Below, one piece after another: positions 18,304 through 26,323 of a DNA stretch of 64,000 nt. A program made the position numbers and the translations under genes. The notes under the pieces are model-generated. The model worked only from the letters and a program-made list of their open reading frames with translations. It was not told the DNA's origin and did not search any database. Every line of letters begins with the position of its first letter. The stretch's first letter is position 1. This DNA comes from Eubacterium sp. (lineage in GTDB: Bacteria > Bacillota > Clostridia > Lachnospirales > Lachnospiraceae): positions 124,001 to 188,000 of the forward strand of contig JAFZRN010000033.1 of NCBI GenBank assembly GCA_017619835.1, in the 5' to 3' direction.

Positions 18304-19378
18304 CCATAATCCTGCTGATCTCTTCTGAATAGCTTCCGGCCATTATTATGACCACACTGATTCCCTTTGCAGACATTTCACTAGGAGCAACTATCGGTAT
18401 ATGTGTTGCAGGAGTATAAAACCCTTGTTTAAAATCTGCCGAATCTAAAACATACTCCACATATCTATCCATTTCCAGAAGGGACATATTGGCAAGAGCC
18501 TGATGACCGGCTCCCCAGATTGCGATCTTTTCACCTTTATCCTTACACCCCTTAAGAAATGTTTGTATTTCATGATACAGTTTATCTTTCTGATCCTGCA
18601 TAGAAGAAAGGTTCATAATGCTTCTTTTTCTTACAACAGCAGAAAGAATATAGTCATACCATATCGGTTTTAACTCGAGAACGTCAAAACCATTATGTTC
18701 AAGCAGAGTTTTTAAAGTATCACTTCTGAAATATGATAGATGATCCTGGATAAACTCCGAATACATGTCTTCCTTCAGCATCATATCAAAATTCGGAACC
18801 TCTACTATTCCAACCGCACCATTACTTAAGTTATTGAAGATACCTCTGACAAATCCGGCAGGATCAGGAATATGTTCAAGATAATTCATTATATAAAATC
18901 CATCATATGGTCCGCCGTCTATCACATACGACTCATCTTCTATAAAGCCTTTGATCATCTTATGCCCTGCAGCTTCTGCTTTTTCAACAGACGACTTGAG
19001 ATGTTCCAGACCATAAACCTGTTTACAGGAAGCTTCCATATACTGCATATATTCACCGGAGCCCGCTCCGATCTCTATGATTTTTTTGTCAGCCAGACCG
19101 TATTTATCTACAAATTCAGAATATTGCTTATTTCTGAAAGAACCCATTTCCCCGGATACTCCGGTAGCTCTTATCACATCCCTGAAATATGATACCGGTT
19201 CACCCGACGCCTGTACGAGGCCACAATAAGGACATTGATATAAAACTATATCAACCCCCTTTTCTGTATCCAGTTCATCCTCTTTAGGAAAAAACTGAGC
19301 ACTTTTAGGCATATTGTTTAGAACAAATATCGGTTCCGATTTTATTGGCGATTTACAGCATCTGCATGATATATTCAA
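18239..19378 (-). CDS. Sugar C-methyltransferase-like protein (zinc-finger N-terminus, SAM domain, C-terminal domain)
   Basis: 379 aa. The N-terminus has a zinc-binding cysteine set (Cys5, Cys7, Cys8; Cys49, Cys52) and PIFVLNNMPKSAQFFP, typical of the Methyltransf_13 zinc domain. A class I SAM domain follows with IIEIGAGSGEYMQYM near residue 100 and a MNYLEHIPDP segment, then a C-terminal GAGHQAL-containing Rossmann-like domain near 290. This three-part layout matches NDP-sugar C-3 methyltransferases such as TylC3, NovU and EryBIII, which act on 4-keto-6-deoxy sugars. The stop overlaps nothing upstream; its start overlaps the SDR gene by 4 nt (ATGA). A methyl-branched sugar is the simplest inference. 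Confidence 0.82.
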   Translation of the reverse strand: MNISCRCCKSPIKSEPIFVLNNMPKSAQFFPKEDELDTEKGVDIVLYQCPYCGLVQASGEPVSYFRDVIRATGVSGEMGSFRNKQYSEFVDKYGLADKKIIEIGAGSGEYMQYMEASCKQVYGLEHLKSSVEKAEAAGHKMIKGFIEDESYVIDGGPYDGFYIMNYLEHIPDPAGFVRGIFNNLSNGAVGIVEVPNFDMMLKEDMYSEFIQDHLSYFRSDTLKTLLEHNGFDVLELKPIWYDYILSAVVRKRSIMNLSSMQDQKDKLYHEIQTFLKGCKDKGEKIAIWGAGHQALANMSLLEMDRYVEYVLDSADFKQGFYTPATHIPIVAPSEMSAKGISVVIIMAGSYSEEISRIMDEKYPDVIWRILGSDGLYGKE

Positions 19379-20328
19379 AGCATTTCCTCTCTGATGGAAT
19401 CAGCTATCTCTTTTATGCCTTCGGTAAATGAATACTCTTCTTTAAATCCGGTATGAGATACTAACTTATCAACATCTGCCATAAGGTATTTGATCCTTCC
19501 ACCCGGATAAGACCTTTTTCCGATTCCGGCAGCTTCCTTACCTGTGATAGTAATATATAACTCATTTATATATTCACAAAGTCTTTTTTCATTCTGACTG
19601 GCTACATTATAGCATTCTCCGTCCGTGCCTTTCTCGGCCAGAAGAAGAAGCGCTTTAGCCGCATCAAAGGAATAGAGATAATTCCACATCTGTTCTCCCT
19701 TTGTATAGTCCATGGATTCACCTTTAAGAAGACCTCTGATACTTGTATCTACCATACTCTCGGTAGCATCTCTTGGACCATAAACACTGAAAAGGATAGG
19801 CCATATATGTCTTATTCCATATTCACGGCATAATGCTCTGGTCATCTCTTCAGCACAGAATTTTGCCATTCCATAACCATTTACAGGTTTCTTTGGAAAA
19901 TCTTCGCTTATAGACTTTGCCTCAAAATAATCCCCATATTCGGCCTGAGAACCTGTCATGATAAATGTTTTGCAGTCAATCCTGTGACATAACTCTACTG
20001 CATCAACAGCATAAGTCGTATTCTGGCTCTGCATATGGAAATTATTACGATTATTAACTTTTTCTTTGCCCCTGGATCCATCCCAGGCAAGATGAAAGAA
20101 CACATCATAAGAATGATCTTTTAACTGATCATATAAGGAATCACTTAAAAGATCATCCAGTCCGGCATATACTTTTCGTAATCCCGGATCATCCGGAACA
20201 TACTTTTCTCTGACAGAACCGGGACGGATTATCGCCGTTACCTCAATTCCTTTTGTAAGAAGATATCTTACAAGAGCATTTCCGGTAACACCGGTTCCAC
20301 CTGTAACAATTACTCTTTTTATTTCCAT
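19375..20328 (-). CDS. NAD(P)-dependent NDP-sugar epimerase/reductase (extended SDR)
   Basis: 317 aa. The Rossmann motif GGTGVTG is at residues 10-16, Ser127 in TGSQAEYG, and the catalytic pair is Tyr152 and Lys156 (YGMAK). The C-terminal half has VYGPRD and WNYLYSFDAAKALLLL, as in sugar epimerases, 4-reductases and CDP-abequose/paratose synthase-like enzymes. Given CDP-dideoxy-sugar genes at the left and a C-methyltransferase next door, a role as final 4-keto reductase or epimerase is the most likely, but the substrate is not determined by sequence. Overlaps the downstream methyltransferase by 4 nt and follows the radical SAM gene by 20 nt. Confidence 0.85.
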   Translation of the reverse strand: MEIKRVIVTGGTGVTGNALVRYLLTKGIEVTAIIRPGSVREKYVPDDPGLRKVYAGLDDLLSDSLYDQLKDHSYDVFFHLAWDGSRGKEKVNNRNNFHMQSQNTTYAVDAVELCHRIDCKTFIMTGSQAEYGDYFEAKSISEDFPKKPVNGYGMAKFCAEEMTRALCREYGIRHIWPILFSVYGPRDATESMVDTSIRGLLKGESMDYTKGEQMWNYLYSFDAAKALLLLAEKGTDGECYNVASQNEKRLCEYINELYITITGKEAAGIGKRSYPGGRIKYLMADVDKLVSHTGFKEEYSFTEGIKEIADSIREEML

Positions 20329-20348
20329 AGATCTTCACTCTTTATGAA

Positions 20349-21425
20349 TCAGTTGATCCAATAAGGTTTAAGTGTTCTATCCTCTTCAGAAAATACTTCA
20401 TCACATGGAACCGGCACATCTTTTCTGTCATAGATATGAGGTTCTACATGTTTCTTGATAAAGTTCATATCCTCAGCTATGAGACATGTATCAACATGCT
20501 CACCGAAATATTTGATATCAAGGCCCTTCTGAATAATATCTTTAAGAGGAGTATCCAGAATATTACCAATTGATGTATGGATATAAGGACATGGCTGAAC
20601 ATCTCCGAATCTGGTTACGGTAATAAAGCCTTTTACCCCTATACAGCCCATATCAAGTTCATATGCAGGAGTGAGATGTGTACATACTCTATACTTCTGC
20701 TCTAATTCATGCATATAGGCAAAATCTTCTTTCTTTACCATATTGTCATAATGTCTTGCCCATGCTCCAACCGGTTTAGCATAAGAAACAAATACCATAA
20801 GACCCATTCCATTGAAATATTCAAGGAATTCTTTAAACTCATCCGAATAAAGACGAGGTCTGTCTACAACCGTCTGGATATAAAGCGGAAGACCTATTCT
20901 CTGGCATTCCTTTATACCTAATAATGCATGCTCGTAAGCACCCGGCATATGTCTGAACGCATCATGTTCCTCAGCATTAAGACTATCAATACTAAGCTGC
21001 ATTCTGTCTATTCCGATCTCTTTCAGATGTTCTGCCTTCTTTTCAAGAAGGAATCCATTAGTGTCGCAGTTTATATAGAATCTTTCAGGTCCTATAGCCT
21101 GAACAAGCTCGTCGAGATCCGGAAATACGGTAGGTTCTCCTCCGCTTATTACAAATCTGGCAAGTCCCATTGCATCTGCCTGGTCAGCAAGATTCTTTAC
21201 ATCAGCCGGAGTGATTATTCTCTTACCATCTTTATTTCCCTGGAATTCAAGAATTGAACAATGCTCACACTTCATATTGCAGATATAGTTATATTGAAGC
21301 TGAATGATAGCGATGCTTTCGCCTCTCTCATACTTTTCTTTAAACTTTATAACCTTATCGTATACGAGTGGTTTTTTGTCCTTCAGATAATTTCTTCCTG
21401 CCTGTTCATTATTATTTAATGCCAT
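20349..21425 (-). CDS. Radical SAM/SPASM protein
   Basis: 358 aa. The cluster cysteines Cys49, Cys53 and Cys56 lie in YICNMKCEHC, followed by VISGGEPTVFPD (the SAM-binding GGEP) and CDTNGFLL. Later cysteines (VCTHLTP, DMGCIGVKG, VQPCPYIHTSIG, DTCL) fit SPASM-type auxiliary clusters. This architecture is best known from peptide maturases, but here it lies 13 nt downstream of a NeuB-like gene and 20 nt upstream of an NDP-sugar SDR, with no small precursor ORF. A radical step on a sugar, such as dehydration, epimerisation or carbon-skeleton change, is plausible but unproven. Confidence 0.88.
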   Translation of the reverse strand: MALNNNEQAGRNYLKDKKPLVYDKVIKFKEKYERGESIAIIQLQYNYICNMKCEHCSILEFQGNKDGKRIITPADVKNLADQADAMGLARFVISGGEPTVFPDLDELVQAIGPERFYINCDTNGFLLEKKAEHLKEIGIDRMQLSIDSLNAEEHDAFRHMPGAYEHALLGIKECQRIGLPLYIQTVVDRPRLYSDEFKEFLEYFNGMGLMVFVSYAKPVGAWARHYDNMVKKEDFAYMHELEQKYRVCTHLTPAYELDMGCIGVKGFITVTRFGDVQPCPYIHTSIGNILDTPLKDIIQKGLDIKYFGEHVDTCLIAEDMNFIKKHVEPHIYDRKDVPVPCDEVFSEEDRTLKPYWIN

Positions 21426-21438
21426 TTTGTACTACCCC

Positions 21439-22971
21439 CTAAATGTCCATATTTTCTATCATTTCAGCAGTGATATATATTTTTGTCTTTCTGGGACTTA
21501 CAAATTCATCATGCTCGTCATAGAAAGAGTCATTTATATAATGAGTTGTCGATACTTCTTCAAAAACACAGCCTTCTTCGGAACTGAAGGAATGCTTTAC
21601 ATTTCTCTGTACTGTCATTGTCTGACCACGCTGCATATGTGATACTATTCCATCACAGTTGATATCAAGACTACCATACAGGATTGTAAAGGTTTCTTCT
21701 TTCTCTTTATGAAGATGAACCGGATGCTTTTGTCCCGGAAGTACTACAAGTATCTTCTTACAATATTCACGGTTTATACAATCTATCAGAGTAACTCCGA
21801 CTTCCTCAAAACGTTCAACACCATAGTGGTGGGATATCTCGCATTTACTGTCCAGAGGAATAGTGACATTACTCTTTTTAAGAATCTTCATAACCTTTTT
21901 TACAAGCTCTGCGATATATCCCTGATTATTCACAACGAATATATCACTCAGGTAAATAGGCTCACCTGCTTTCTTTGGATTCTTGAGAGTTATCTCGGAA
22001 TACTTTGACATATTTCTGGTTAAGAGCTGCTCTTTTTCACAAGGGAAAGCAAAGAATACATCATCAGACTGAAGTTCTGTCCCTTCAGCTATATCCTTAC
22101 CTGCAAAAACACCTCTCTGCAGAGCACTGAGATCACTCTGCTCTTTCTCGGTAGATTTATGTCTTTCTCCAGCCAAACCGCACATCTTAAAGGTTTCATA
22201 TGCCGTTTTAACCCACTCTTTAACCTGATCGGGATTAGCAGAATAAAGATTTAATGTGATGGTATCAGTAGGAAGACCTACGTGCTTTTCAAATACTCTT
22301 ACATTTTTTGCCACCGCAATCTTGATCGGTTCCATATTGGAAGGATCTTCATGTGTGGAAAAACCTACAATATGTCCCTTATATCTGTCTCTCAGATAAT
22401 CTATCTGATTCATCTGAAGATTTTCATTTGAGGTCGGATATTCAGCCACACAATGCATAAGTGTGAGGCTTATGTTTCTATGTTCAAAGAAAGAAACAAC
22501 CTTATCTATCTCTTCTACAGGAACTCCTGCAGTTGAAGCTATGACAGGTAATCCTGTCTTAGATACAGCTTCAAGAAGAGGCCAGTCGTTGAATGAACAG
22601 CTGGCTATCTTTATCACATCATATCCCTGCTCGGATATCCTTTCGACTGATTTCTCATCAAATCCTGTACACATGGTATACATACCAGAGTCAGACACCG
22701 TATTCTTTAACTCAAGGAATTCTTCCTGTGATAATCTGGTATCCTTGAACCGTTTCACATTCTTTATATCATCCCTGTTTATATAATCGGGTCTGATAAA
22801 TGTATCCAGATCACGATACTGGAACTTTACCGCAAAATCAAAAGCATCCCTGTAATCAGAAACTGCCTCAGCCATGGCTTTTATTATATTCTTTCCATGT
22901 TCAACACTTCCCTGATGATTGTTTGCCATTTCAAATATAAACAGCGGTTTATCGTAAAGTGCCATGTTCAC
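21439..22971 (-). CDS. NeuB-family sugar-acid synthase with SAF domain, fused to a C-terminal cupin
   Basis: 510 aa. Residues 7-270 form a NeuB-like TIM barrel: FEMANNHQG (Glu14, His19), VKFQ (Lys49), HCVAEYPT, GFSTHE and EKHVGLP match the PEP-condensing sialic/legionaminic/pseudaminic synthase pattern. Residues 280-350 are an SAF (antifreeze-like) domain beginning LQRGVFAGKDI. Residues 365-500 are a cupin with HPVHLHKEKEETF and RNVKHSF, resembling D-lyxose-isomerase-like cupins. Known NeuB enzymes join PEP to an aldose to make a nonulosonic acid. No CMP-sugar synthetase (NeuA) or NeuC epimerase is in the window, so the product is open. It follows the ThDP enzyme by 8 nt. Confidence 0.88.
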   Translation of the reverse strand: MNMALYDKPLFIFEMANNHQGSVEHGKNIIKAMAEAVSDYRDAFDFAVKFQYRDLDTFIRPDYINRDDIKNVKRFKDTRLSQEEFLELKNTVSDSGMYTMCTGFDEKSVERISEQGYDVIKIASCSFNDWPLLEAVSKTGLPVIASTAGVPVEEIDKVVSFFEHRNISLTLMHCVAEYPTSNENLQMNQIDYLRDRYKGHIVGFSTHEDPSNMEPIKIAVAKNVRVFEKHVGLPTDTITLNLYSANPDQVKEWVKTAYETFKMCGLAGERHKSTEKEQSDLSALQRGVFAGKDIAEGTELQSDDVFFAFPCEKEQLLTRNMSKYSEITLKNPKKAGEPIYLSDIFVVNNQGYIAELVKKVMKILKKSNVTIPLDSKCEISHHYGVERFEEVGVTLIDCINREYCKKILVVLPGQKHPVHLHKEKEETFTILYGSLDINCDGIVSHMQRGQTMTVQRNVKHSFSSEEGCVFEEVSTTHYINDSFYDEHDEFVSPRKTKIYITAEMIENMDI

Positions 22972-22979
22972 CTCCGTGT

Positions 22980-24776
22980 TTAATTATTTAGTATTGTTAT
23001 TACTTCATCCAGCTTTTCAGGCGTCATAAAAGGATATGGATTTTCAAGTGCTGCAGACTGTCTGAGCCCCGTCTCCGGATTCACCCATGAGATACATTTG
23101 GGTATCTCATCAAAATAAAGAGAACCTCGTACCGAAACAATTACCGGTCCCTCATAATCCATGGCTTCAGAAACCACCTTTTCAATATCACTGTCAGCAT
23201 CTATCTCAAAACACTTTATTCCGTATGCCTCTGCCACTTTTACGGTATCAGGCATAACTACTCCGCTTTTCTCATTACTTCCGACATAAAAACTGTCAAA
23301 GTTCCTGTCTTGCATCGTCGTTATAGCCGCATAGCCTCTGTTGTCAAATATAAACATCTTGGCATCAACATTATATGAAACTATAGTCTGAAGTTCCTGG
23401 ATATTAAGCTGCAGGCTTCCGTCTCCTTCAAAAACTATAACTCTCTTTTTACTTGCTTCATATGCTCCGACTGCTGACGGGATGGCAAAACCCATCGAGC
23501 CCATACCCATTGAAGATATGGTTTTCTGTCCCTTTTTATGTCTGAATGCAATATGTCCTGCCGTATTGCATCTGCTGGTAGAAGATATAACTATTACATC
23601 ATCTGATTTAGAGTATTTAGATACAGTATCGGTAATCTTATATAGATTGACATACTCTTCCTTATCCTGCTTCTCGGCAAGTATGGGATAGCTGTCTTTT
23701 ACTGTATTACAAGCTTGGATCCAGGAATCATATGTAGTAACGGTCCCTTTTTCCTTGTAAAGACTGACAAGCTGATCAGTAAAACTCTTTACATCACAGA
23801 CCACCTTGATCTTACCGGGCATATTAAGCTTATCGATCTCATTTTCATCTATATCTACGATTATCCTTTTTGCTTTATATGCAAAGTGCTCCTCATTGAA
23901 TGCAGTGATCATGTTATCAAGCCTGGAGCCCAGAACTAGAAGTACGTCTGCATTCTGGATTATAAGATTCGAATATCTCGGAGCCTGAAGTCCCGGACTT
24001 CCATAGAACCCTTCCTCTTCAGTATCCATAAAATCCAGTGCTCGCCAGGTGCTCATTACCGGAATTCCGGATAAGCTTATAAGTTCTCTTATGCTGTCAT
24101 AAGCTCCAGAAGAAACCGCACCCTGTCCTATTAGCAGAAGCGGTCTTTGAGCCGAAGATATTATACCATAAATCTCTTCTAATTGTGCCTTATCAACTGC
24201 TTTCGGAGCATTGTTCTCAGAAAGTTCATAATTATCAAATCCCCTGAGACTATCTTCATCTATCTCAGCTGACTGGATATCAAGCGGAATGTCCAGCCAA
24301 ACCGGTCCCTTACGACCATGAGTGGCAATATAAAAGGACTTTTCCAGCTCATATCTGATATCTTCCGGATTCTCGATCAGCTTGGCATATTTAGTAACCG
24401 GCTTTGCCATGGATATGATGTCATTCTCCTGGGCACCAAACTGTCTTACGTTTCTGAGAGCTGCAAAGTCACTTCTCTTAACCTGACCTGAAAGAAAAAC
24501 GACCGGTGTGGAATCTACATATGCTGCGGCACATCCTGTCAGAGCATTTGTTCCACCCGGACCTGTCGTAGAAAGACAAATTGCCGGAGTCTCATCATAC
24601 ATTGTTGCAGCCTGGGCAGCAATTGAAGCTGCCTGTTCATGATGACAACAGGTATAGCTGATCCCACTATGACCAAGCGAATCAACCAGATGCATGATTC
24701 CGCCTCCGGAAAGCATGAAGACATTTCTCACGTTGTTTTCTTTATAGAACTTAAAAACATAATCTGATAATTTCAT
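22980..24776 (-). CDS. ThDP-dependent enzyme of the acetolactate synthase superfamily (YerE-like candidate)
   Basis: 598 aa with the three-domain layout of acetohydroxyacid synthase. The activating Glu47 is in CCHHEQAAS, followed by TTGPGGTNALTG; the ThDP/Mg motif is GDGSLQLNIQEL to FDNRGYA in the C-terminal domain. Housekeeping IlvB has RHEQ and sits with ilvN, absent here. Related enzymes in sugar loci include YerE of Yersinia, which adds a two-carbon unit from pyruvate to CDP-4-keto-3,6-dideoxyglucose; RfbFGH at 1..2481 would supply exactly that substrate. Decarboxylation and transfer to another acceptor is also possible. The ATG overlaps the cdsA stop by one base (TAATG), so it is the first gene of the glycan block. 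Confidence 0.85.
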   Translation of the reverse strand: MKLSDYVFKFYKENNVRNVFMLSGGGIMHLVDSLGHSGISYTCCHHEQAASIAAQAATMYDETPAICLSTTGPGGTNALTGCAAAYVDSTPVVFLSGQVKRSDFAALRNVRQFGAQENDIISMAKPVTKYAKLIENPEDIRYELEKSFYIATHGRKGPVWLDIPLDIQSAEIDEDSLRGFDNYELSENNAPKAVDKAQLEEIYGIISSAQRPLLLIGQGAVSSGAYDSIRELISLSGIPVMSTWRALDFMDTEEEGFYGSPGLQAPRYSNLIIQNADVLLVLGSRLDNMITAFNEEHFAYKAKRIIVDIDENEIDKLNMPGKIKVVCDVKSFTDQLVSLYKEKGTVTTYDSWIQACNTVKDSYPILAEKQDKEEYVNLYKITDTVSKYSKSDDVIVISSTSRCNTAGHIAFRHKKGQKTISSMGMGSMGFAIPSAVGAYEASKKRVIVFEGDGSLQLNIQELQTIVSYNVDAKMFIFDNRGYAAITTMQDRNFDSFYVGSNEKSGVVMPDTVKVAEAYGIKCFEIDADSDIEKVVSEAMDYEGPVIVSVRGSLYFDEIPKCISWVNPETGLRQSAALENPYPFMTPEKLDEVITILNN

Positions 24777-25600
24777 TACAGTATAAACTCCAATAAAAAA
24801 TAAATGATCGGTGCGGTGAAGATCATGCTGTCAAAACGGTCGAGTACACCGCCATGACCGGGAATGAGCTTACCGTAATCTTTAATGTCATTATTACGTT
24901 TGATCGCAGATGCGGCAAGATCGCCGATAACTGCGGGGATTGCTCCAAGAGAACAGATGATAAAAAGCTTTAGCGGAAGGTATAATGTGGGCTCGATATA
25001 GTTTTTAAGGAAAAAGCTATATATAAGGCCGAGGAGTCCTGCTCCCACTATTCCGCCGATAAGTCCTTCCACACTCTTCTTGGGACTGAGTTTCGGAGAC
25101 ATCTTGTGTTTTCCGAAAAGCATGCCGACGCAGTAGGCAAGGGTGTCATTTCCCCATGAACATATGAAACAGAGAACGACGAAAAAGCCGCCATTTGGCA
25201 TTTCTCTTATCTTATATATGTATGAGAGCATTACACTCACATAGAAGAATGCCATGAATGCCGCCATTATCTCACGGTCATGATACTTGGGATATTTAAT
25301 TACATAGAATGCGAGAATGATCAAAAGATATGTGATCATTATCGGCATTGCAAGGGTGCTAAGGTCAAAGCCTTCAACACGGACATTTCCGAGCATGAGC
25401 GCTACGTAATAAAGCACTGTCCAGATGTACGCAAGTACCGCCGGCGAGTGCTTTTCAATCTTATATACGCGGCAGAGTTCGAAAACTCCCACGATGGATA
25501 GGAGCATCATTGCGATTCCCGTGACGGGGCCGCCAAAGAAAAGCACAACGAATGCAGCTATCACCAGCACTATTCCACTTATTAATCTAGTTACAAACAT
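24776..25600 (-). CDS. cdsA: Phosphatidate cytidylyltransferase
   Basis: 274 aa from ATG at 25600, which has GGTGGAG about six bases upstream and starts one base after the uppS stop; an upstream in-frame ATG at 25645 would overlap uppS by 44 nt and is less likely. About eight membrane segments; the C-terminal signature GHGGVLDRFDS is the CDP-alcohol synthesis family mark. It makes CDP-diacylglycerol for phospholipid synthesis in the membrane. It is the last standard gene of pyrH-frr-uppS-cdsA, and its stop overlaps the start of the ThDP gene, so transcription probably runs on into the glycan locus. Confidence 0.96.
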   Translation of the reverse strand: MFVTRLISGIVLVIAAFVVLFFGGPVTGIAMMLLSIVGVFELCRVYKIEKHSPAVLAYIWTVLYYVALMLGNVRVEGFDLSTLAMPIMITYLLIILAFYVIKYPKYHDREIMAAFMAFFYVSVMLSYIYKIREMPNGGFFVVLCFICSWGNDTLAYCVGMLFGKHKMSPKLSPKKSVEGLIGGIVGAGLLGLIYSFFLKNYIEPTLYLPLKLFIICSLGAIPAVIGDLAASAIKRNNDIKDYGKLIPGHGGVLDRFDSMIFTAPIIYFLLEFIL

Positions 25601-25601
25601 T

Positions 25602-26312
25602 CTAAACTCCACCAAATCTTCTGTCGCGGCCGTTATAATAATCAATCGCTTCTATAAGTGACTGCTTATTAAAATCGGGCCAGAGAGTATCGCAGAAATA
25701 AAACTCCGAATATGCGATCTGCCATGGAAGGAAGTTCGATATCCTTATCTCACCGCTGGTTCTGATAAGAAGATCGGGATCCGGGATATCAGCCGTATCG
25801 AGCCTTCCGGATATATAATCTTCAGTTACATCTTCGGGACTTATCTTTCCATCTATCGCATCCTGCACCATACCGCGGACAGCTCTGGTTATCTCATCTC
25901 TTCCGCCGTAATTGAGCGCAACATTAAACTGGAGTCCGGTATTATCCTTTGTAGCTTCCTCGAGTCTCTCGATTGCCTCGATAATATCCTTATCCAGTCT
26001 GGATCTTTCTCCGATTATGCGGACACGCATATTGTTTTTGTTTGCTTTATCTATTGACCTTCTGAGAAAATCTCGAAGGATGGTCATGATCCCGGTAACT
26101 TCTTCAACGGAGCGCTTCCAGTTTTCGGTGGAAAAAGCATATACCGTAAAGTACTTTATACCGAGGTCCCACGCATCTTCCATAACCTGTTCGAGGTTAT
26201 CGGCTCCGGCCTTATGGCCGAAGTTACGTGGCATATGACGCTGTTTTGCCCAGCGGCCGTTGCCGTCAAGGATGACGGCAACGTGCTGAGGAATCTTATA
26301 TTCGTCTGACAT
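25602..26312 (-). CDS. uppS: Isoprenyl transferase (undecaprenyl diphosphate synthase)
   Basis: 236 aa cis-prenyltransferase. VILDGNGRWAKQR (Asp16) is the pyrophosphate-binding start, with GHKAG, VYAFSTENWKR, LNYGGRDEI and PDLLIRTSGEIR all in the usual order. It condenses farnesyl diphosphate with isopentenyl diphosphate to make the C55 carrier used in peptidoglycan and surface glycan assembly. It lies 11 nt downstream of frr and one base upstream of cdsA. The link with ispC and the lipid-linked glycosyltransferase genes in the same direction is functionally sensible. Confidence 0.97.
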   Translation of the reverse strand: MSDEYKIPQHVAVILDGNGRWAKQRHMPRNFGHKAGADNLEQVMEDAWDLGIKYFTVYAFSTENWKRSVEEVTGIMTILRDFLRRSIDKANKNNMRVRIIGERSRLDKDIIEAIERLEEATKDNTGLQFNVALNYGGRDEITRAVRGMVQDAIDGKISPEDVTEDYISGRLDTADIPDPDLLIRTSGEIRISNFLPWQIAYSEFYFCDTLWPDFNKQSLIEAIDYYNGRDRRFGGV

Positions 26313-26323
26313 TATATCATTCC

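Noticed and set aside
20349-21425. Ribosomal peptide (sactipeptide-type) cluster
   Set aside because: SPASM-type cysteines fit, but no precursor peptide, protease or exporter lies nearby.
21439-22971. Standard sialic acid synthase
   Set aside because: No neuA, neuC or neuD in the window and an extra cupin domain; a named sialic acid pathway is not supported.
22980-24776. Acetolactate synthase large subunit IlvB for branched-chain amino acids
   Set aside because: HHEQ instead of RHEQ, no ilvN/ilvC/ilvD neighbours, and tight linkage to NeuB-like and sugar genes.
1-24776. Flippase, polymerase or ABC exporter for the glycan
   Set aside because: No Wzx, Wzy or Wzm/Wzt-like frame was found in the window; it may lie beyond the left edge.
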